Part shown: in pieces, positions 7,374 to 15,454 of the stretch
How positions within the stretch are numbered: the first letter of the stretch is position 1
How the letters are laid out: every line of letters begins with the position of its first letter
Assembly (NCBI GenBank): GCA_964432995.1
Contig: CAYSPU010000035.1
Coordinates: 1 to 30,964 of the forward strand
Direction of reading: 5' to 3'
Length of the DNA stretch: 30,964 nucleotides
Source of the DNA: CAYSPU01 sp964432995
GTDB taxonomy: Bacteria > Verrucomicrobiota > Verrucomicrobiia > Limisphaerales > JAHDYP01
The notes under the pieces: model-generated
What the model was told of the DNA's origin: nothing
Databases searched by the model: none
The model's input: only the letters and a program-made list of their open reading frames with translations
Position numbers and translations under genes: made by a program

Positions 7374-8366
7374 ATGCCCATGATGACAAGAGCCGATGCT
7401 GACACGGCGAGACGGGTGCTCCGCCGGGCAACCTGCCTGGTGTTGCTGACGTTTGTGGGCGCCATGCCCGCGGGACGGGCTGCCGGGGCCACGGCGGCAG
7501 AAACCGCATCGGCACCCGGCGTGACCACGAATGCCCAGCCCTCCTTTATTCGGTTCGTTGAGGAAGGAGCCAAGGGCGGGCGCGTGGAGACGGCCGTGAA
7601 GGAGTACACCCGGGCCGACGGGGTGGTGGTGACGCTGTTCGGGGCGGTGCACGTGGCGGACAAGGCGTACTACGACGATCTGCAGCAGCGGTTCACAAGC
7701 TGCGACGCCCTTCTGTACGAGATGGTGCGCGACAACGAGACGCCGCCCGAGGCGCGAGGCGCCACGGACAATCCCGTGAGCCAGATGCAGATCGGCATGA
7801 AACGCCTGCTCGAGCTGGAGTTCCAGTTGGAAGCCATGGACTACACGCCGACCAACTTCGTGCATGCGGACCTGGATCCGGAGACGTTTTTCCGGCTGCA
7901 GCAAGAGCGGCGTGAATCGCTGATCGGTTTGATGGTGCGGGCGATGCTGGCGGAGCAGAACCGTCCGCGCAACAGCTTGCGGGATTCGCTGGCCTCCCTG
8001 CAACTGCTGTGGGGTTTGATGAGTCCGGAGCGCGGTTACAGTCTGAAGATGGTGCTCGGCCGGCAGATGGAGCAGATGGAGAGCGTGGTGGCCGGCATCG
8101 ACCAGGGGCCGGACGGCCAGGGATCGGTCCTGGTGAGTGCGCGCAACGAGCACGCGATGAAAGTGCTGGAGGGGCAGATTGCCAAGGGACACCGGAAGCT
8201 GGGCATCTTCTACGGCGCGGCGCACATGCCGGACTTTGAGCGACGGCTCCAGCGGCTCGGGTTCCGTCCGCATGGGGAGGACTGGCTGACGGCGTGGGAG
8301 ATCCGGCCTCGGGGGAGGCCGGCAGCGCCGTCGGCGGAAGAAGGCCCAGGGGCGGGGCCGCCATGA
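7374..8366 (+). CDS. TraB/GumN-family secreted or membrane-associated protein
   Basis: 330 aa with an N-terminal hydrophobic segment (CLVLLTFVGAMPAGRAAG) consistent with a signal peptide. The family signature is present twice: VVTLFGAVHVADKAYY near residues 90-105 (GxxH) and GIFYGAAHMPDFERRL near 282-297 (GxxH). TraB/PrgY/GumN proteins are relatives of the Tiki metalloproteases; catalysis has not been shown for most bacterial members. ATG 7374 has AAGGA five nt upstream (7364-7368); in-frame ATGs at 7380 and 7383 are alternatives. It is followed after 21 nt by the CLC channel gene and is probably its operon partner. The C-terminal 25 residues are Pro/Gly/Ala-rich and probably unstructured. 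Confidence 0.83.
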   Translation: MPMMTRADADTARRVLRRATCLVLLTFVGAMPAGRAAGATAAETASAPGVTTNAQPSFIRFVEEGAKGGRVETAVKEYTRADGVVVTLFGAVHVADKAYYDDLQQRFTSCDALLYEMVRDNETPPEARGATDNPVSQMQIGMKRLLELEFQLEAMDYTPTNFVHADLDPETFFRLQQERRESLIGLMVRAMLAEQNRPRNSLRDSLASLQLLWGLMSPERGYSLKMVLGRQMEQMESVVAGIDQGPDGQGSVLVSARNEHAMKVLEGQIAKGHRKLGIFYGAAHMPDFERRLQRLGFRPHGEDWLTAWEIRPRGRPAAPSAEEGPGAGPP

Positions 8367-8370
8367 GGCG

Positions 8371-8380
8371 GGAGGAGGGA
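8371..8380 (+). promoter_or_regulatory. Strong Shine-Dalgarno for the CLC gene
   Basis: GGAGGAGGGA ends 7 nt before GTG 8388 and is the best ribosome site in the window. It supports the GTG as the start of the CLC gene. It lies in the 21-nt space after the TraB-family stop codon. Confidence 0.75.
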
Positions 8381-8387
8381 GCCTGAC

Positions 8388-10205
8388 GTGGAACGACGTC
8401 GCGTGACCGGGGCCAGGGAGGGTTGGTGGGGACAGGCGTTCGTGCGGCGCCACTGGCAGGCGCTGTTGCGGCTTCGGGAACGGCTGGAACTGAGCGAGGA
8501 GGTCTTGCACCTCGTCATGGCCGGCGGGGTCGGGTTTCTCGGAGGGATCGGCAACCTCCTGTTTCACTTCGCCAGTCGGTGGCTGAAGCATTTGGTCTTG
8601 GGCGGCGACGGCGAGTGGGTGGCCCTGGCGGGGGCACTCCCGTGGTGGCAGCGTCTGCTGTGGCCGGCGGTGGGCGGTGTGGTAGCCGGGCTGGTTCTGT
8701 CGTGGGGAGGGCGGTTCATCGGGCTTCCCGGAACGAGCAACCTGCTCGAGGCCGTGGTCGTGGGGGATGGGAGGCTTCGCCTGCGCACCGCGCTCCTGAA
8801 AGGACTGTCCTCGCTGATCAGCATCTGCACGGGCGGATCGATCGGGCGGGAGGGTGCCGTGACGCATTTGAGTGCGACGCTGGCGTCGAAGTGCGGGCAG
8901 TGGGCGCGGTGGGAACCGTATCGGCTGCGGTTGTTGGTCGCGTGCGGTGCGGCGGCGGGGATCTCCGCCGCCTACAACGCCCCCCTGGCCGGGGCGGTGT
9001 TTGCCGCCCAGATTGTGCTGGGTAATTTCTCGATGGGTGTGTTCGCGCCGCTGGTCATGGCGTCGGTGGTGGCCGCGATGGTCTCGCGGACCTTCTTCGG
9101 TCTCGGGCCGTGGTATGTGGTGCCGCCGGACGTGCAGTTCACCGATCCCTGGCAGTTGCCCTGGTTTCTGGTGTTGGGGGTGGTGTGCGGGGGAATGGGG
9201 GCCGTGTTCCTAGGCGGCGTGCGCCATGCCGGGCAACTGCTGGGGCGTCTCCCCGGCCCGGCTTTCGTGCGGATGGCCGTCGGGGGGGGCATCGTGGGCC
9301 TGCTGGCCATCGAATTCCCGCAGGTTTGGGGCAACGGCTACGGCCCCGCCAACGACATCCTCCACGGCCAGTTCGTGGCGGGCTTGCTGGGTGGTGTTCT
9401 CCTGGCGAAATTCCTGGCAACGTTGATGACTGTGGGGTCCGGAGCGGTGGGCGGCGTCTTCACCCCCACGCTGTTCCTCGGGGCGGGCGTGGGCGCGCTG
9501 TTCGGCCAGTTGCTCCAGAGCCAAGGGCTCGCCGAGGAGCTTTCCACCGCCGCGTTCGCGCTGGTCGGCATGGGCGGAGTGCTGGCGGCGACCACGCATT
9601 CGCCGCTGCTCGCCATGCTGGTCGTCTTCGAGATATCGCTCAACTACAGCCTGATGCCTCCGCTCATGGTGGGATGCGCCGTGGCCACCCTGACCGCGCG
9701 CAGCCTCCACCGTTCGTCGGTCTACCTGGGCCCCCTGCGCGAGCGAGGCGTTGACGTGGACCGCGACAGCCCGTTGCCCGGCTGGGCCACGGAGCGGACC
9801 GTGGGAGACATCATGCGTTCGCCCGTGCCCCCGGTGCGCGAGAACACCCCATTCCCGGAGATTGCCGACCGGTTCCTGACCTCTTCGAACAACAACCTCC
9901 CGGTCGTGGATGCCAAGAACTGCCTCGTCGGGCTCGTCGCCCTGCACGACCTGAAACAGCACCTGGGCGCAGGCGCGGAGCTGGACGCGGTCATTGCCTA
10001 CGACATCATGCGACCGCCGCCCCCTTGCCTGACGCCGGACCAGAAGCTGGCGGAAGCGATGGCCGCGCTGCTGGCCAGCGAGCTTCGCAACGTGCCGGTG
10101 GTGAACACGAGGCGCGAGCGCAAACTTGTCGGCGCAGTCTCGCGCGCCGAGGCGCTGCAACTCCTGTCGGAGGCCATGGCTCATCCAGCCGGGCCGCGAA
10201 GCTGA
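8388..10205 (+). CDS. CLC-family chloride channel/transporter with two C-terminal CBS domains
   Basis: 605 aa: a CLC membrane domain (about residues 40-455) followed by a CBS pair (about 475-600: TVGDIMRSPVPPVREN, then IAYDIMRPPPPCLTPD). Landmarks are GGSIGREGA with the gating glutamate E155, the NAPLAG loop at 197-202, and the GxFxP motif in GGVFTPTLFLGAG. The region matches the ClcB-like branch (MEAVAxGDGRL-like block here LLEAVVVGDGRLRLR). Unusual residues: the GSGIP filter motif reads PGTSN, GREGP is GREGA, and where E. coli ClC-ec1 has E202-E203 this protein has Q208-I209. Loss of the inner proton glutamate hints at uncoupled chloride conduction rather than exchange. CBS domains usually sense adenine nucleotides. 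It is co-transcribed with the TraB-family gene. Confidence 0.93.
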   Translation: MERRRVTGAREGWWGQAFVRRHWQALLRLRERLELSEEVLHLVMAGGVGFLGGIGNLLFHFASRWLKHLVLGGDGEWVALAGALPWWQRLLWPAVGGVVAGLVLSWGGRFIGLPGTSNLLEAVVVGDGRLRLRTALLKGLSSLISICTGGSIGREGAVTHLSATLASKCGQWARWEPYRLRLLVACGAAAGISAAYNAPLAGAVFAAQIVLGNFSMGVFAPLVMASVVAAMVSRTFFGLGPWYVVPPDVQFTDPWQLPWFLVLGVVCGGMGAVFLGGVRHAGQLLGRLPGPAFVRMAVGGGIVGLLAIEFPQVWGNGYGPANDILHGQFVAGLLGGVLLAKFLATLMTVGSGAVGGVFTPTLFLGAGVGALFGQLLQSQGLAEELSTAAFALVGMGGVLAATTHSPLLAMLVVFEISLNYSLMPPLMVGCAVATLTARSLHRSSVYLGPLRERGVDVDRDSPLPGWATERTVGDIMRSPVPPVRENTPFPEIADRFLTSSNNNLPVVDAKNCLVGLVALHDLKQHLGAGAELDAVIAYDIMRPPPPCLTPDQKLAEAMAALLASELRNVPVVNTRRERKLVGAVSRAEALQLLSEAMAHPAGPRS

Positions 10206-10345
10206 CGAAGGGCTCCGGCCAGGAAGAAGAGAGCGCCGGAGGCAAGCGTCCCCGGGGGCGCGGCGGCCCGTATCCTCCGCTGCCCCCGTGCGCCAAAACT
10301 CCGCTTGCCATCCCTGGTTCCCTGTGAAATTTTCGCCCCCAGTTT

Positions 10346-11434
10346 ATGGCACACGTCAAACTGCACATTCCCGGTCCGGTCGAGGTCAGCGAGAAGACGT
10401 TCCGCGCGTTCTGCCAGCCGATGATTGGCCATCGCAGCCAGGGCTTCAAGGACCTCTGCGCCAAGATCCAACCGCAGCTCCAGTCACTCTTCTATACCAA
10501 GCGCCCCGTCTTCATCTGCACCTCATCTGCCTGGGGCATCATGGAGGGCGCCATCCGCAATCTCGTCGCCCGCAAAGTTCTCTGCTGCATGAACGGCGCG
10601 TTCTCGGACAAGTGGCTGGACGTTTCGAAACGATGCGGCAAAGAAGCCGAACCGCTGCAGGTGCCATGGGGCTCACCCATCCGCGGCGAGGCCCTCGACG
10701 CCAAACTGAAGACCGGCCAGTTCGATGCCGTCACGGTCATCCATAACGAGACCTCCACCGGCACCATGAGCCCCATCGCCGAAATCGCCGAAGTCAAACG
10801 CCGATACCCGGACGTCATGTTCATCGTCGACTCCGTCAGCTCGTTCTCCGCCGTGCCGATCGAGTTTGACGCCCTGGGCCTGGACGTCTTGCTGACCGGC
10901 ACCCAGAAAGCCCTGGCGCTGCCACCCGGCACCGCGCTCTTTGCCTGCTCCGCCGCCGCCCTCGCCAAAGCCGCCCAAGCCAAGGACCGCGGCTACTACT
11001 TCGACTTCCTGGAATTCCAAAAGAACGGCGAGCAGAATATGACCCCCAGCACGCCGAGCATCGGGCATGTCCACGCCTTGGCTTCCAAACTCGAGGACAT
11101 CTTCGCCGAAGGCGTCCAGGCCCGTTACGCCCGCCACGCCAAACTCAGTCAGATGACCCGGGACTGGGCGGCCCGCCACGGATTCAACACGTTCCCCGAG
11201 CCGGGGTACGAATCCCGGACGCTGACCTGCGTGAACAACGGCGCCAAACCCGGCAGCCGGACCATCGATGTCCCCAAACTCCAGAAGCTGGTCAAGGATC
11301 GCGGATTCCTCATCGACGGCGGCTACGGCAAGATCAAGGGAACGACCTTCCGGATATCGAACATGGGCGATGAGACCGAGGCCAGCATGCAGGAACTCTA
11401 CGGCGTGTTGGATGATGCCATGAAGCAGGTGTAG
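10346..11434 (+). CDS. Class V aminotransferase of the alanine/serine-glyoxylate family
   Basis: 362 aa. The PLP lysine is K188 in LLTGTQKALALPPG, the Asp contacting the pyridine nitrogen is in MFIVDSVSSFSAVP, and VTVIHNETSTGTMSPI is the typical substrate-loop block of alanine-glyoxylate/serine-glyoxylate aminotransferases and the related archaeal-type phosphoserine aminotransferases. In several bacteria this branch supplies phosphoserine transaminase activity for serine synthesis, but no serA is visible here, so the substrate stays open. No signal peptide; cytosolic. ATG 10346 is in line with family N termini (HVKLHIPGPVEVSE), although no Shine-Dalgarno is visible before it. It stands alone: 140 nt from the CLC gene and about 150 nt from the next gene. 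It is only distantly similar to the class V enzyme at 213-1469. Confidence 0.88.
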   Translation: MAHVKLHIPGPVEVSEKTFRAFCQPMIGHRSQGFKDLCAKIQPQLQSLFYTKRPVFICTSSAWGIMEGAIRNLVARKVLCCMNGAFSDKWLDVSKRCGKEAEPLQVPWGSPIRGEALDAKLKTGQFDAVTVIHNETSTGTMSPIAEIAEVKRRYPDVMFIVDSVSSFSAVPIEFDALGLDVLLTGTQKALALPPGTALFACSAAALAKAAQAKDRGYYFDFLEFQKNGEQNMTPSTPSIGHVHALASKLEDIFAEGVQARYARHAKLSQMTRDWAARHGFNTFPEPGYESRTLTCVNNGAKPGSRTIDVPKLQKLVKDRGFLIDGGYGKIKGTTFRISNMGDETEASMQELYGVLDDAMKQV

Positions 11435-11583
11435 GGACGCGCCGCAAGGTCGGCCAGCCTCTGTGCCACCGCCGACGCGGGAGGTCCACACGGCTGCAGC
11501 CCACAAGGTCCGCCTCCGCCAGAGGCGTCCGCTCCCACCAGGCCTTCCGGCCGGCCAGCGTGTCCGCCGGCGCGAAGCCGGAA
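11435..11583. other. Short intergenic region, possible dispersed repeat
   Basis: Contains ccgcctccgccagaggcgtccgctcccaccagg, whose reverse complement (cctggtgggagcggacgcctctggcggaggcgg) I recall as a frequently repeated intergenic phrase in this bacterial group. The centre cgcctccgccagaggcg forms a 5-6 bp hairpin. No gene is visible. The repeat claim is an inference, as only one copy is in this window. Confidence 0.3.
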
Positions 11584-12099
11584 ATGTCTTGGCGGGGTCG
11601 GGAGGGCAGGCTTAGATCGATCGTGCGAGTGAAGCTGGGATGGCATCGACGGGAGAGCGCGCAGTCGCCGCTGCTGCGGTTTTTGCAGCGTTGGTTGATC
11701 AACACGGCGGCGGTGATGGTTGCGGCCAGCGTGTTGCCGGGGATTCGCTACGACAGCCTGGTGGGCTTGCTGGTCGCGGCGCTTCTGCTGGGGGTGCTCA
11801 ACGCCCTGGTGCGCCCGCTTCTGCTCCTGCTTTCCTTCCCGTTGGTGGTGCTCACTCTCGGGCTGTTCACCCTGATCATCAACGCCCTCATGCTCTATTT
11901 CGTCGGGCAAGTGGTGAAGAGTTTCCACGTGGAGACCTTCTGGGCCGCGTTCTGGGGTGGCCTGCTGATCAGCGTCGTCACCCTCATCCTCAACACGCTG
12001 ACCGGGAGCGGGGAACGACGGATCGATCTGCGCACGCCCTCGGCGCGCCCGGGGCCGCCGCGGGATCCTCCGGGAAGCGGTCCGATCATCGATGTCTGA
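11584..12099 (+). CDS. Phage-holin-4_2/YvlD-type small membrane protein
   Basis: 171 aa from ATG 11584 (alternatives GTG 11560 or 11623; the ribosome site is weak for all). Four hydrophobic segments lie at about residues 36-52, 57-78, 80-104 and 117-140. The core LLLGVLNALVRPLLLLLSFP-LVVLTLGLFTLIINALMLYF is the signature of Pfam Phage_holin_4_2 (YvlD family), with the conserved N and RP in the second helix. Despite the name, these are chromosomal inner-membrane proteins of unknown function, sometimes linked to envelope stress. The 30-residue C-terminal tail is Arg/Pro-rich and cytoplasmic by the positive-inside rule. No phage genes are nearby, so prophage origin is not supported. Confidence 0.85.
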   Translation: MSWRGREGRLRSIVRVKLGWHRRESAQSPLLRFLQRWLINTAAVMVAASVLPGIRYDSLVGLLVAALLLGVLNALVRPLLLLLSFPLVVLTLGLFTLIINALMLYFVGQVVKSFHVETFWAAFWGGLLISVVTLILNTLTGSGERRIDLRTPSARPGPPRDPPGSGPIIDV

Positions 12100-12111
12100 C
12101 CGCTGCTCGCG

Positions 12112-12152
12112 CTTTGAACGGAAGTCCGCAAAGGACCACAAAGTCAGAGAGG
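12112..12152. repeat. Candidate dispersed intergenic repeat, copy B, carrying a ribosome site
   Basis: tttgaacggaag-tccgcaaagg-accacaaagt-cagagagg resembles copy A at 51-80. Its 3' end GAGAGG (12147-12152) lies 8 nt before ATG 12161 and is the best Shine-Dalgarno for the glycoside hydrolase gene, so the repeat appears to supply the translation signal. The genome-wide repeat status is an inference. Confidence 0.45.
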
Positions 12153-12160
12153 TCTAAGGC

Positions 12161-13633
12161 ATGCCGACTCATCAGCGGAATGCGCATGGTCGCCGGCACC
12201 CACGATTGTGGGCGGTGATGGCTTGGGGCCTGGTTCTCGTCGGGCTCTCGCTTTCTTCGTGGGGAGCGCCGCTTCCCAAGATCCGTGTGGCGTCCGACGG
12301 TCACGGTTTCGTCACCGCCGAAGGGCGGCCGTTCGTGCCGTTTGGTGTCAACTACTTCCGGCCGGGCACCGGTTGGGCGCCGCAGCTTTGGAAACAGTTC
12401 GACGCCGCGGCAACGCGACGGGACTTCGCGCGAATGAAGGAGTCGAGGGTGAACTGCGTGCGGGTGTTTCTCACCTACGGATCGTTCTGCGAAGAACCGG
12501 GCAAGCTGCCGGAAACCGGGCTGGCGAAGTTCGACGAGTTCCTGTCCATCGCCGAGGAGGCGGGCATCTACGTGCATCCCACGGGGCCGGATCACTGGGA
12601 AGGGTTGCCGGGCTGGGCGCAGACGGATCGGCTCGCGGACGAGAGGGTGTTGTCCGCGCTCGAAGCCTTCTGGCGTTCCTTCGCCGCTCGCTATCGGGGT
12701 CGGGAAGTGATCTTCGCGTATGACTTGCTCAACGAACCCGAGGTCCGCTGGGACACGCCGCCGATGCGCACCGGCTGGAATGCCTGGCTCCGGCGGCGCT
12801 ATGGGACTTCCGAGCGCCTGGCGGAGGCGTGGAAGCGCGAGGTCGGCGACCTGTCCGCCGGGAGGGTGGCCGTGCCGGAACCCAAGGATGCCCCGGGCGA
12901 TCCGATGCTCCTGGACTACACGCGGTTCCGGGAGGAAATCGCCGACGCCTGGACCCGGCGGCAGGTGGACGCGATCAAGGCCGCCGATCCGGCGGCGCTG
13001 GTGACAGTCGGCCTGATCCAGTGGTCGGTGCCGATCGTTCTCGGGAGCCCCGCCCAATACTCCGCGTTTCGTCCTTCGCGCCTGGCGCCGATGCTGGATT
13101 TCCTCGAGGTCCATTTCTATCCATTGGCCCACGGCGCCTATCACTATGGCGGGCCGGAGGAAGAAGCCAGAAACCTGGCCTATCTCGAAGGGGTCGTGCG
13201 GGAGGTGTCGCGGTTCGGCAAGCCGGTCGTGCTGGCGGAGTTCGGCTGGTATGGCGGCGGCAAACCCCGTCACGTCGGCCGCGATGCCATCGACGCCACC
13301 GAAGAACAGCAGGCCGAATGGTGCCGGAAAGTGGTTGAGACCACGGCCAGCCCGGTGGTCGGCTGGCTGAATTGGGGATTCTACGATCATCCGGAGGCGC
13401 GGGATGTGACCGAACTCATCGGCCTGGCGAAACCCGATGGCACGCTCAAGGCTTGGGGGCGGGCCTTTCGGGAGTTGGCGAGCCGCTACGAGCGCGGGGT
13501 GCCGGCCCGGGCGTTGCCAGCGGACCTGCCGGATCTCGACTGGGATGCTTGCGTGACCGACGGAGAGGCACGACAGCGCTTTCGCGAGGCGTACGGTGTC
13601 GCCCTGAGGCAGAGCCGCGCGGGGAAGCAATGA
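12161..13633 (+). CDS. Secreted clan GH-A glycoside hydrolase (GH5/cellulase-like)
   Basis: 490 aa with a signal peptide (WAVMAWGLVLVGLSLSSWGA, cleavage near residue 36). The TIM-barrel hallmarks are FGVNYFRPG at strand 1, VNCVRVFLTYG at strand 2, the acid/base E192 in YDLLNEPEV and the nucleophile E360 in VVLAEFGWYGG. Both glutamates sit at the ends of strands 4 and 7 as in GH5 and related families. HFYPLAHGAYHYGG lies between them at strand 6. It is expected to cut a beta-linked polysaccharide or oligosaccharide outside the cytoplasm; the exact GH family (5, 42-like or an unclassified branch) cannot be fixed by eye. ATG 12161 has GAGAGG 8 nt upstream. It converges with the beta-propeller gene at 14013 across a palindromic repeat. 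Confidence 0.85.
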   Translation: MPTHQRNAHGRRHPRLWAVMAWGLVLVGLSLSSWGAPLPKIRVASDGHGFVTAEGRPFVPFGVNYFRPGTGWAPQLWKQFDAAATRRDFARMKESRVNCVRVFLTYGSFCEEPGKLPETGLAKFDEFLSIAEEAGIYVHPTGPDHWEGLPGWAQTDRLADERVLSALEAFWRSFAARYRGREVIFAYDLLNEPEVRWDTPPMRTGWNAWLRRRYGTSERLAEAWKREVGDLSAGRVAVPEPKDAPGDPMLLDYTRFREEIADAWTRRQVDAIKAADPAALVTVGLIQWSVPIVLGSPAQYSAFRPSRLAPMLDFLEVHFYPLAHGAYHYGGPEEEARNLAYLEGVVREVSRFGKPVVLAEFGWYGGGKPRHVGRDAIDATEEQQAEWCRKVVETTASPVVGWLNWGFYDHPEARDVTELIGLAKPDGTLKAWGRAFRELASRYERGVPARALPADLPDLDWDACVTDGEARQRFREAYGVALRQSRAGKQ

Positions 13634-14012
13634 CTCTGCGTTTTCGCGTTTTGGCGCGAGGCCTCTCGCTTCTGAATCAAGCCTGCGGAACAGCCCCTTT
13701 GTTCTGTCCCCGGGGTTGTCCTGATCCGTGGGGACTCTGCCTGCCTTGATCCTGAGTTCCGCAGTTCAGGTGCTGTTCTTCGGTTGATGTGGGATCCAGC
13801 GAAGGCAGTCCTGCGTTCGCTGCGGCATTCGAAAACCGGCTGAATCCCCCTCACCCCGGCCCTCTCCCCCGGGGAGAGGGAGAAGTGGGCGAGAGCGCCA
13901 ATGAACCCGGCGGACACTCGGCAGATGCAACTGCGGGAGAGGCGTGGCGTGCGAGGTGATGAGGGCGTCCGCCGAATGCCTGCAGGGTGCAAGGTCGCCC
14001 TGCCTTTCTCGG
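13634..14012. other. Convergent intergenic region (379 nt)
   Basis: No gene is supported. The region lies between two converging genes and contains the palindromic CCCTCTCCCC/GGGGAGAGGG element at 13847-13893, the best candidate for a shared transcription stop. The remaining sequence, including the smORF-like frames, shows no coding character. Confidence 0.5.
13847..13893. repeat. Widespread CCCTCACCCCGGCCCTCTCCCC palindromic repeat
   Basis: Exact 10-bp arms ccctctcccc (13860-13869) and ggggagaggg (13871-13880) flank a single C, with partly complementary outer flanks (ctcacccc and gtgggcgag). Sequences of this form are a well-known dispersed intergenic element in Proteobacteria and other phyla. 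Its site between convergent stop codons fits a bidirectional terminator or transcript-end structure, although there is no T-tract. Confidence 0.75.
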
Positions 14013-15314
14013 CTACTTGGACACGTCCACGCAGACCGTGTCGCCGGCGGCGTTGCGACAGTAGATGCGGCCGTTGGCCAACACTGGTGTGGTCCAGCAC
14101 TTGCCGCCGAGGACCTTCGCGCGGGCGACCGGCTTGAACCCCGCCGCTGTGGCCGGAGCCACCACCAGTTCGCCCTTCTCCGACAGGACAATCAGCTTGC
14201 CGTCGGCCGCCATGAGCGCGCCCTTGCCCAGCCCTTCATCAGTCCATCGCTCCTCGCCGGTCTTGAAATCGAGGCACCGCAGGTCCGACTCGTCGAAACC
14301 GTAGAGGAAACCATCGATCAAGACGCAACTGTTGAAGTGGTTGCGCATCTTCCTGTTCTCCCAGACCTTCTGCGCCTGCGCTCCGGTGATGCGGATGACC
14401 GTGGCGCCGCGGTCGTAGCCCGACGAAACGAACACCAGGTCGCCGTGGAGGATGGGATCGGCGGCGTTAACGTCGTAGCGCGTCTTCCACGGGTAGCTCC
14501 AGAGTTCCTTGCCCGATGCGGGATCCACGCCCACGACCGCGCGCATGGCGAACAGGGCCAGGCCTTGGCGGCGGTCCATGCTGTAGGGCACAAACGTCGA
14601 ATAGCCCGCCGGCTCGGGTCCCGTTGCCCACACCACCTTGCCCGACTTGTCGAGCGCCGTTCCGTTCTTCCCCACGTTGACATAGAGCCGATCGCCAACT
14701 ATCAGCACCGAGCCCGCAAATCCCCACTCGGGTTTCGCCGCCTTGAGTTCGGCACTGGGTTTCCCGCCCCCCGCGGGCGACGCGGCCAGAAAGGCGCCAA
14801 CCGCCTCCGGGACGCTGTTGGACCAGACCAGCTTGCCCGTGGCCGCATCCAGGCAGAGCAGCAGGCCTTGTTTGCTGAGTGTGTAGACCCGGTTGCCGTC
14901 AACGGTGGGAGTGGCACTCGGTCCTCCCTCGTAGTTGTTGGGTTCCAGCGGCGCGTCGTAGGCGAACTTCCACACCTCCTTGCCGCTCACGGCGTCCAGG
15001 CAGTAGACAACGTCCTGTTGTTTGTTCCGGTTGCCCATCAGGTAGGCGCGTCCCTGACTGACCGCAATCGAGGAGAACCCGACGCCGACGTTCGCCTTCC
15101 AGAGCTGCTTGGGACCGCTGGCGGGCCAGGTGGTCGACCATCCCGTCTCCCGGGATATGCCGTTCAGGTCGGGACCGCGCCACCGCGGCCAATCCAGCGC
15201 TCGAGCGTCCTGGCTCAGGTACGAAATGGCCAGAAGCCCGGCAACGACCGCGGTGTTCCTTCGGAGGGCGTTCGGGTGAGGGACAGAGACGGATCCAATG
15301 CTCTGGTTTTGCAC
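14013..15314 (-). CDS. Secreted PQQ-like beta-propeller repeat protein (second copy)
   Basis: About 433 aa, with a hydrophobic signal segment (TAVVAGLLAISYLSQDARA) directly before the family N terminus DWPRWRGPDLNGISRETGW. The same DWP(R/Q)W(R/Q)GPD signature opens the protein at 1438-2805. Propeller blades show as VVYCLDAVSGKEVWKF, LLLCLDAATGKLVWSN, VVGVDPASGKELWSYP and LRCLDFKTGEERWTD. No enzyme residues or PQQ ligands can be assigned. The start is uncertain: there is no ATG in frame near the signal peptide, GTG 15314 is the closest accepted codon, and a TTG at 15350 is also possible; neither has a good Shine-Dalgarno. It lies downstream of the GH127-like pseudogene on the same strand, 253 nt away. 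Confidence 0.85.
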   Translation of the reverse strand: MQNQSIGSVSVPHPNALRRNTAVVAGLLAISYLSQDARALDWPRWRGPDLNGISRETGWSTTWPASGPKQLWKANVGVGFSSIAVSQGRAYLMGNRNKQQDVVYCLDAVSGKEVWKFAYDAPLEPNNYEGGPSATPTVDGNRVYTLSKQGLLLCLDAATGKLVWSNSVPEAVGAFLAASPAGGGKPSAELKAAKPEWGFAGSVLIVGDRLYVNVGKNGTALDKSGKVVWATGPEPAGYSTFVPYSMDRRQGLALFAMRAVVGVDPASGKELWSYPWKTRYDVNAADPILHGDLVFVSSGYDRGATVIRITGAQAQKVWENRKMRNHFNSCVLIDGFLYGFDESDLRCLDFKTGEERWTDEGLGKGALMAADGKLIVLSEKGELVVAPATAAGFKPVARAKVLGGKCWTTPVLANGRIYCRNAAGDTVCVDVSK

Positions 15315-15350
15315 GGGCGCACAGCTACCCGAGGTCGGGGCGGGTGTCAA

Positions 15351-15395
15351 CTCCCGGTGGACAGACTCCCGGTGGACGGCTCTCGGGTGGAAAGA
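15351..15395. repeat. 15-bp tandem repeat, three units
   Basis: ctcccggtggacaga, ctcccggtggacggc and tctcgggtggaaaga follow one another without gaps; the first two agree at 12 of 15 positions and the third is more diverged. The array lies just upstream of the beta-propeller start (minus strand), where slippage would change the promoter or leader spacing. Confidence 0.65.
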
Positions 15396-15437
15396 GGGGT
15401 GTGATCCACGGAGACGGGCACTAATCACTGTCTTCGG

Positions 15438-15454
15438 GCCGGCTGCAAGCCGGC
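15438..15454. repeat. Short perfect hairpin, gccggct-gca-agccggc
   Basis: Seven-bp arms with a 3-nt loop, followed by gctccgg. The phrase ggctgcaagccggcgctccg is, as I recall, common in intergenic DNA of related genomes. It lies between the pseudogene's end and the beta-propeller gene and could act as a weak terminator; no T-tract is present. Confidence 0.5.

Noticed and set aside
7026..8867. 613-aa minus-strand frame opposite the TraB and CLC genes
   Set aside because: Pro/Arg/His-rich and spans three well-supported genes; shadow.
11584..12099. Prophage or lysis holin
   Set aside because: The Phage_holin_4_2 label is historical; no endolysin, integrase, capsid or other phage genes are nearby.
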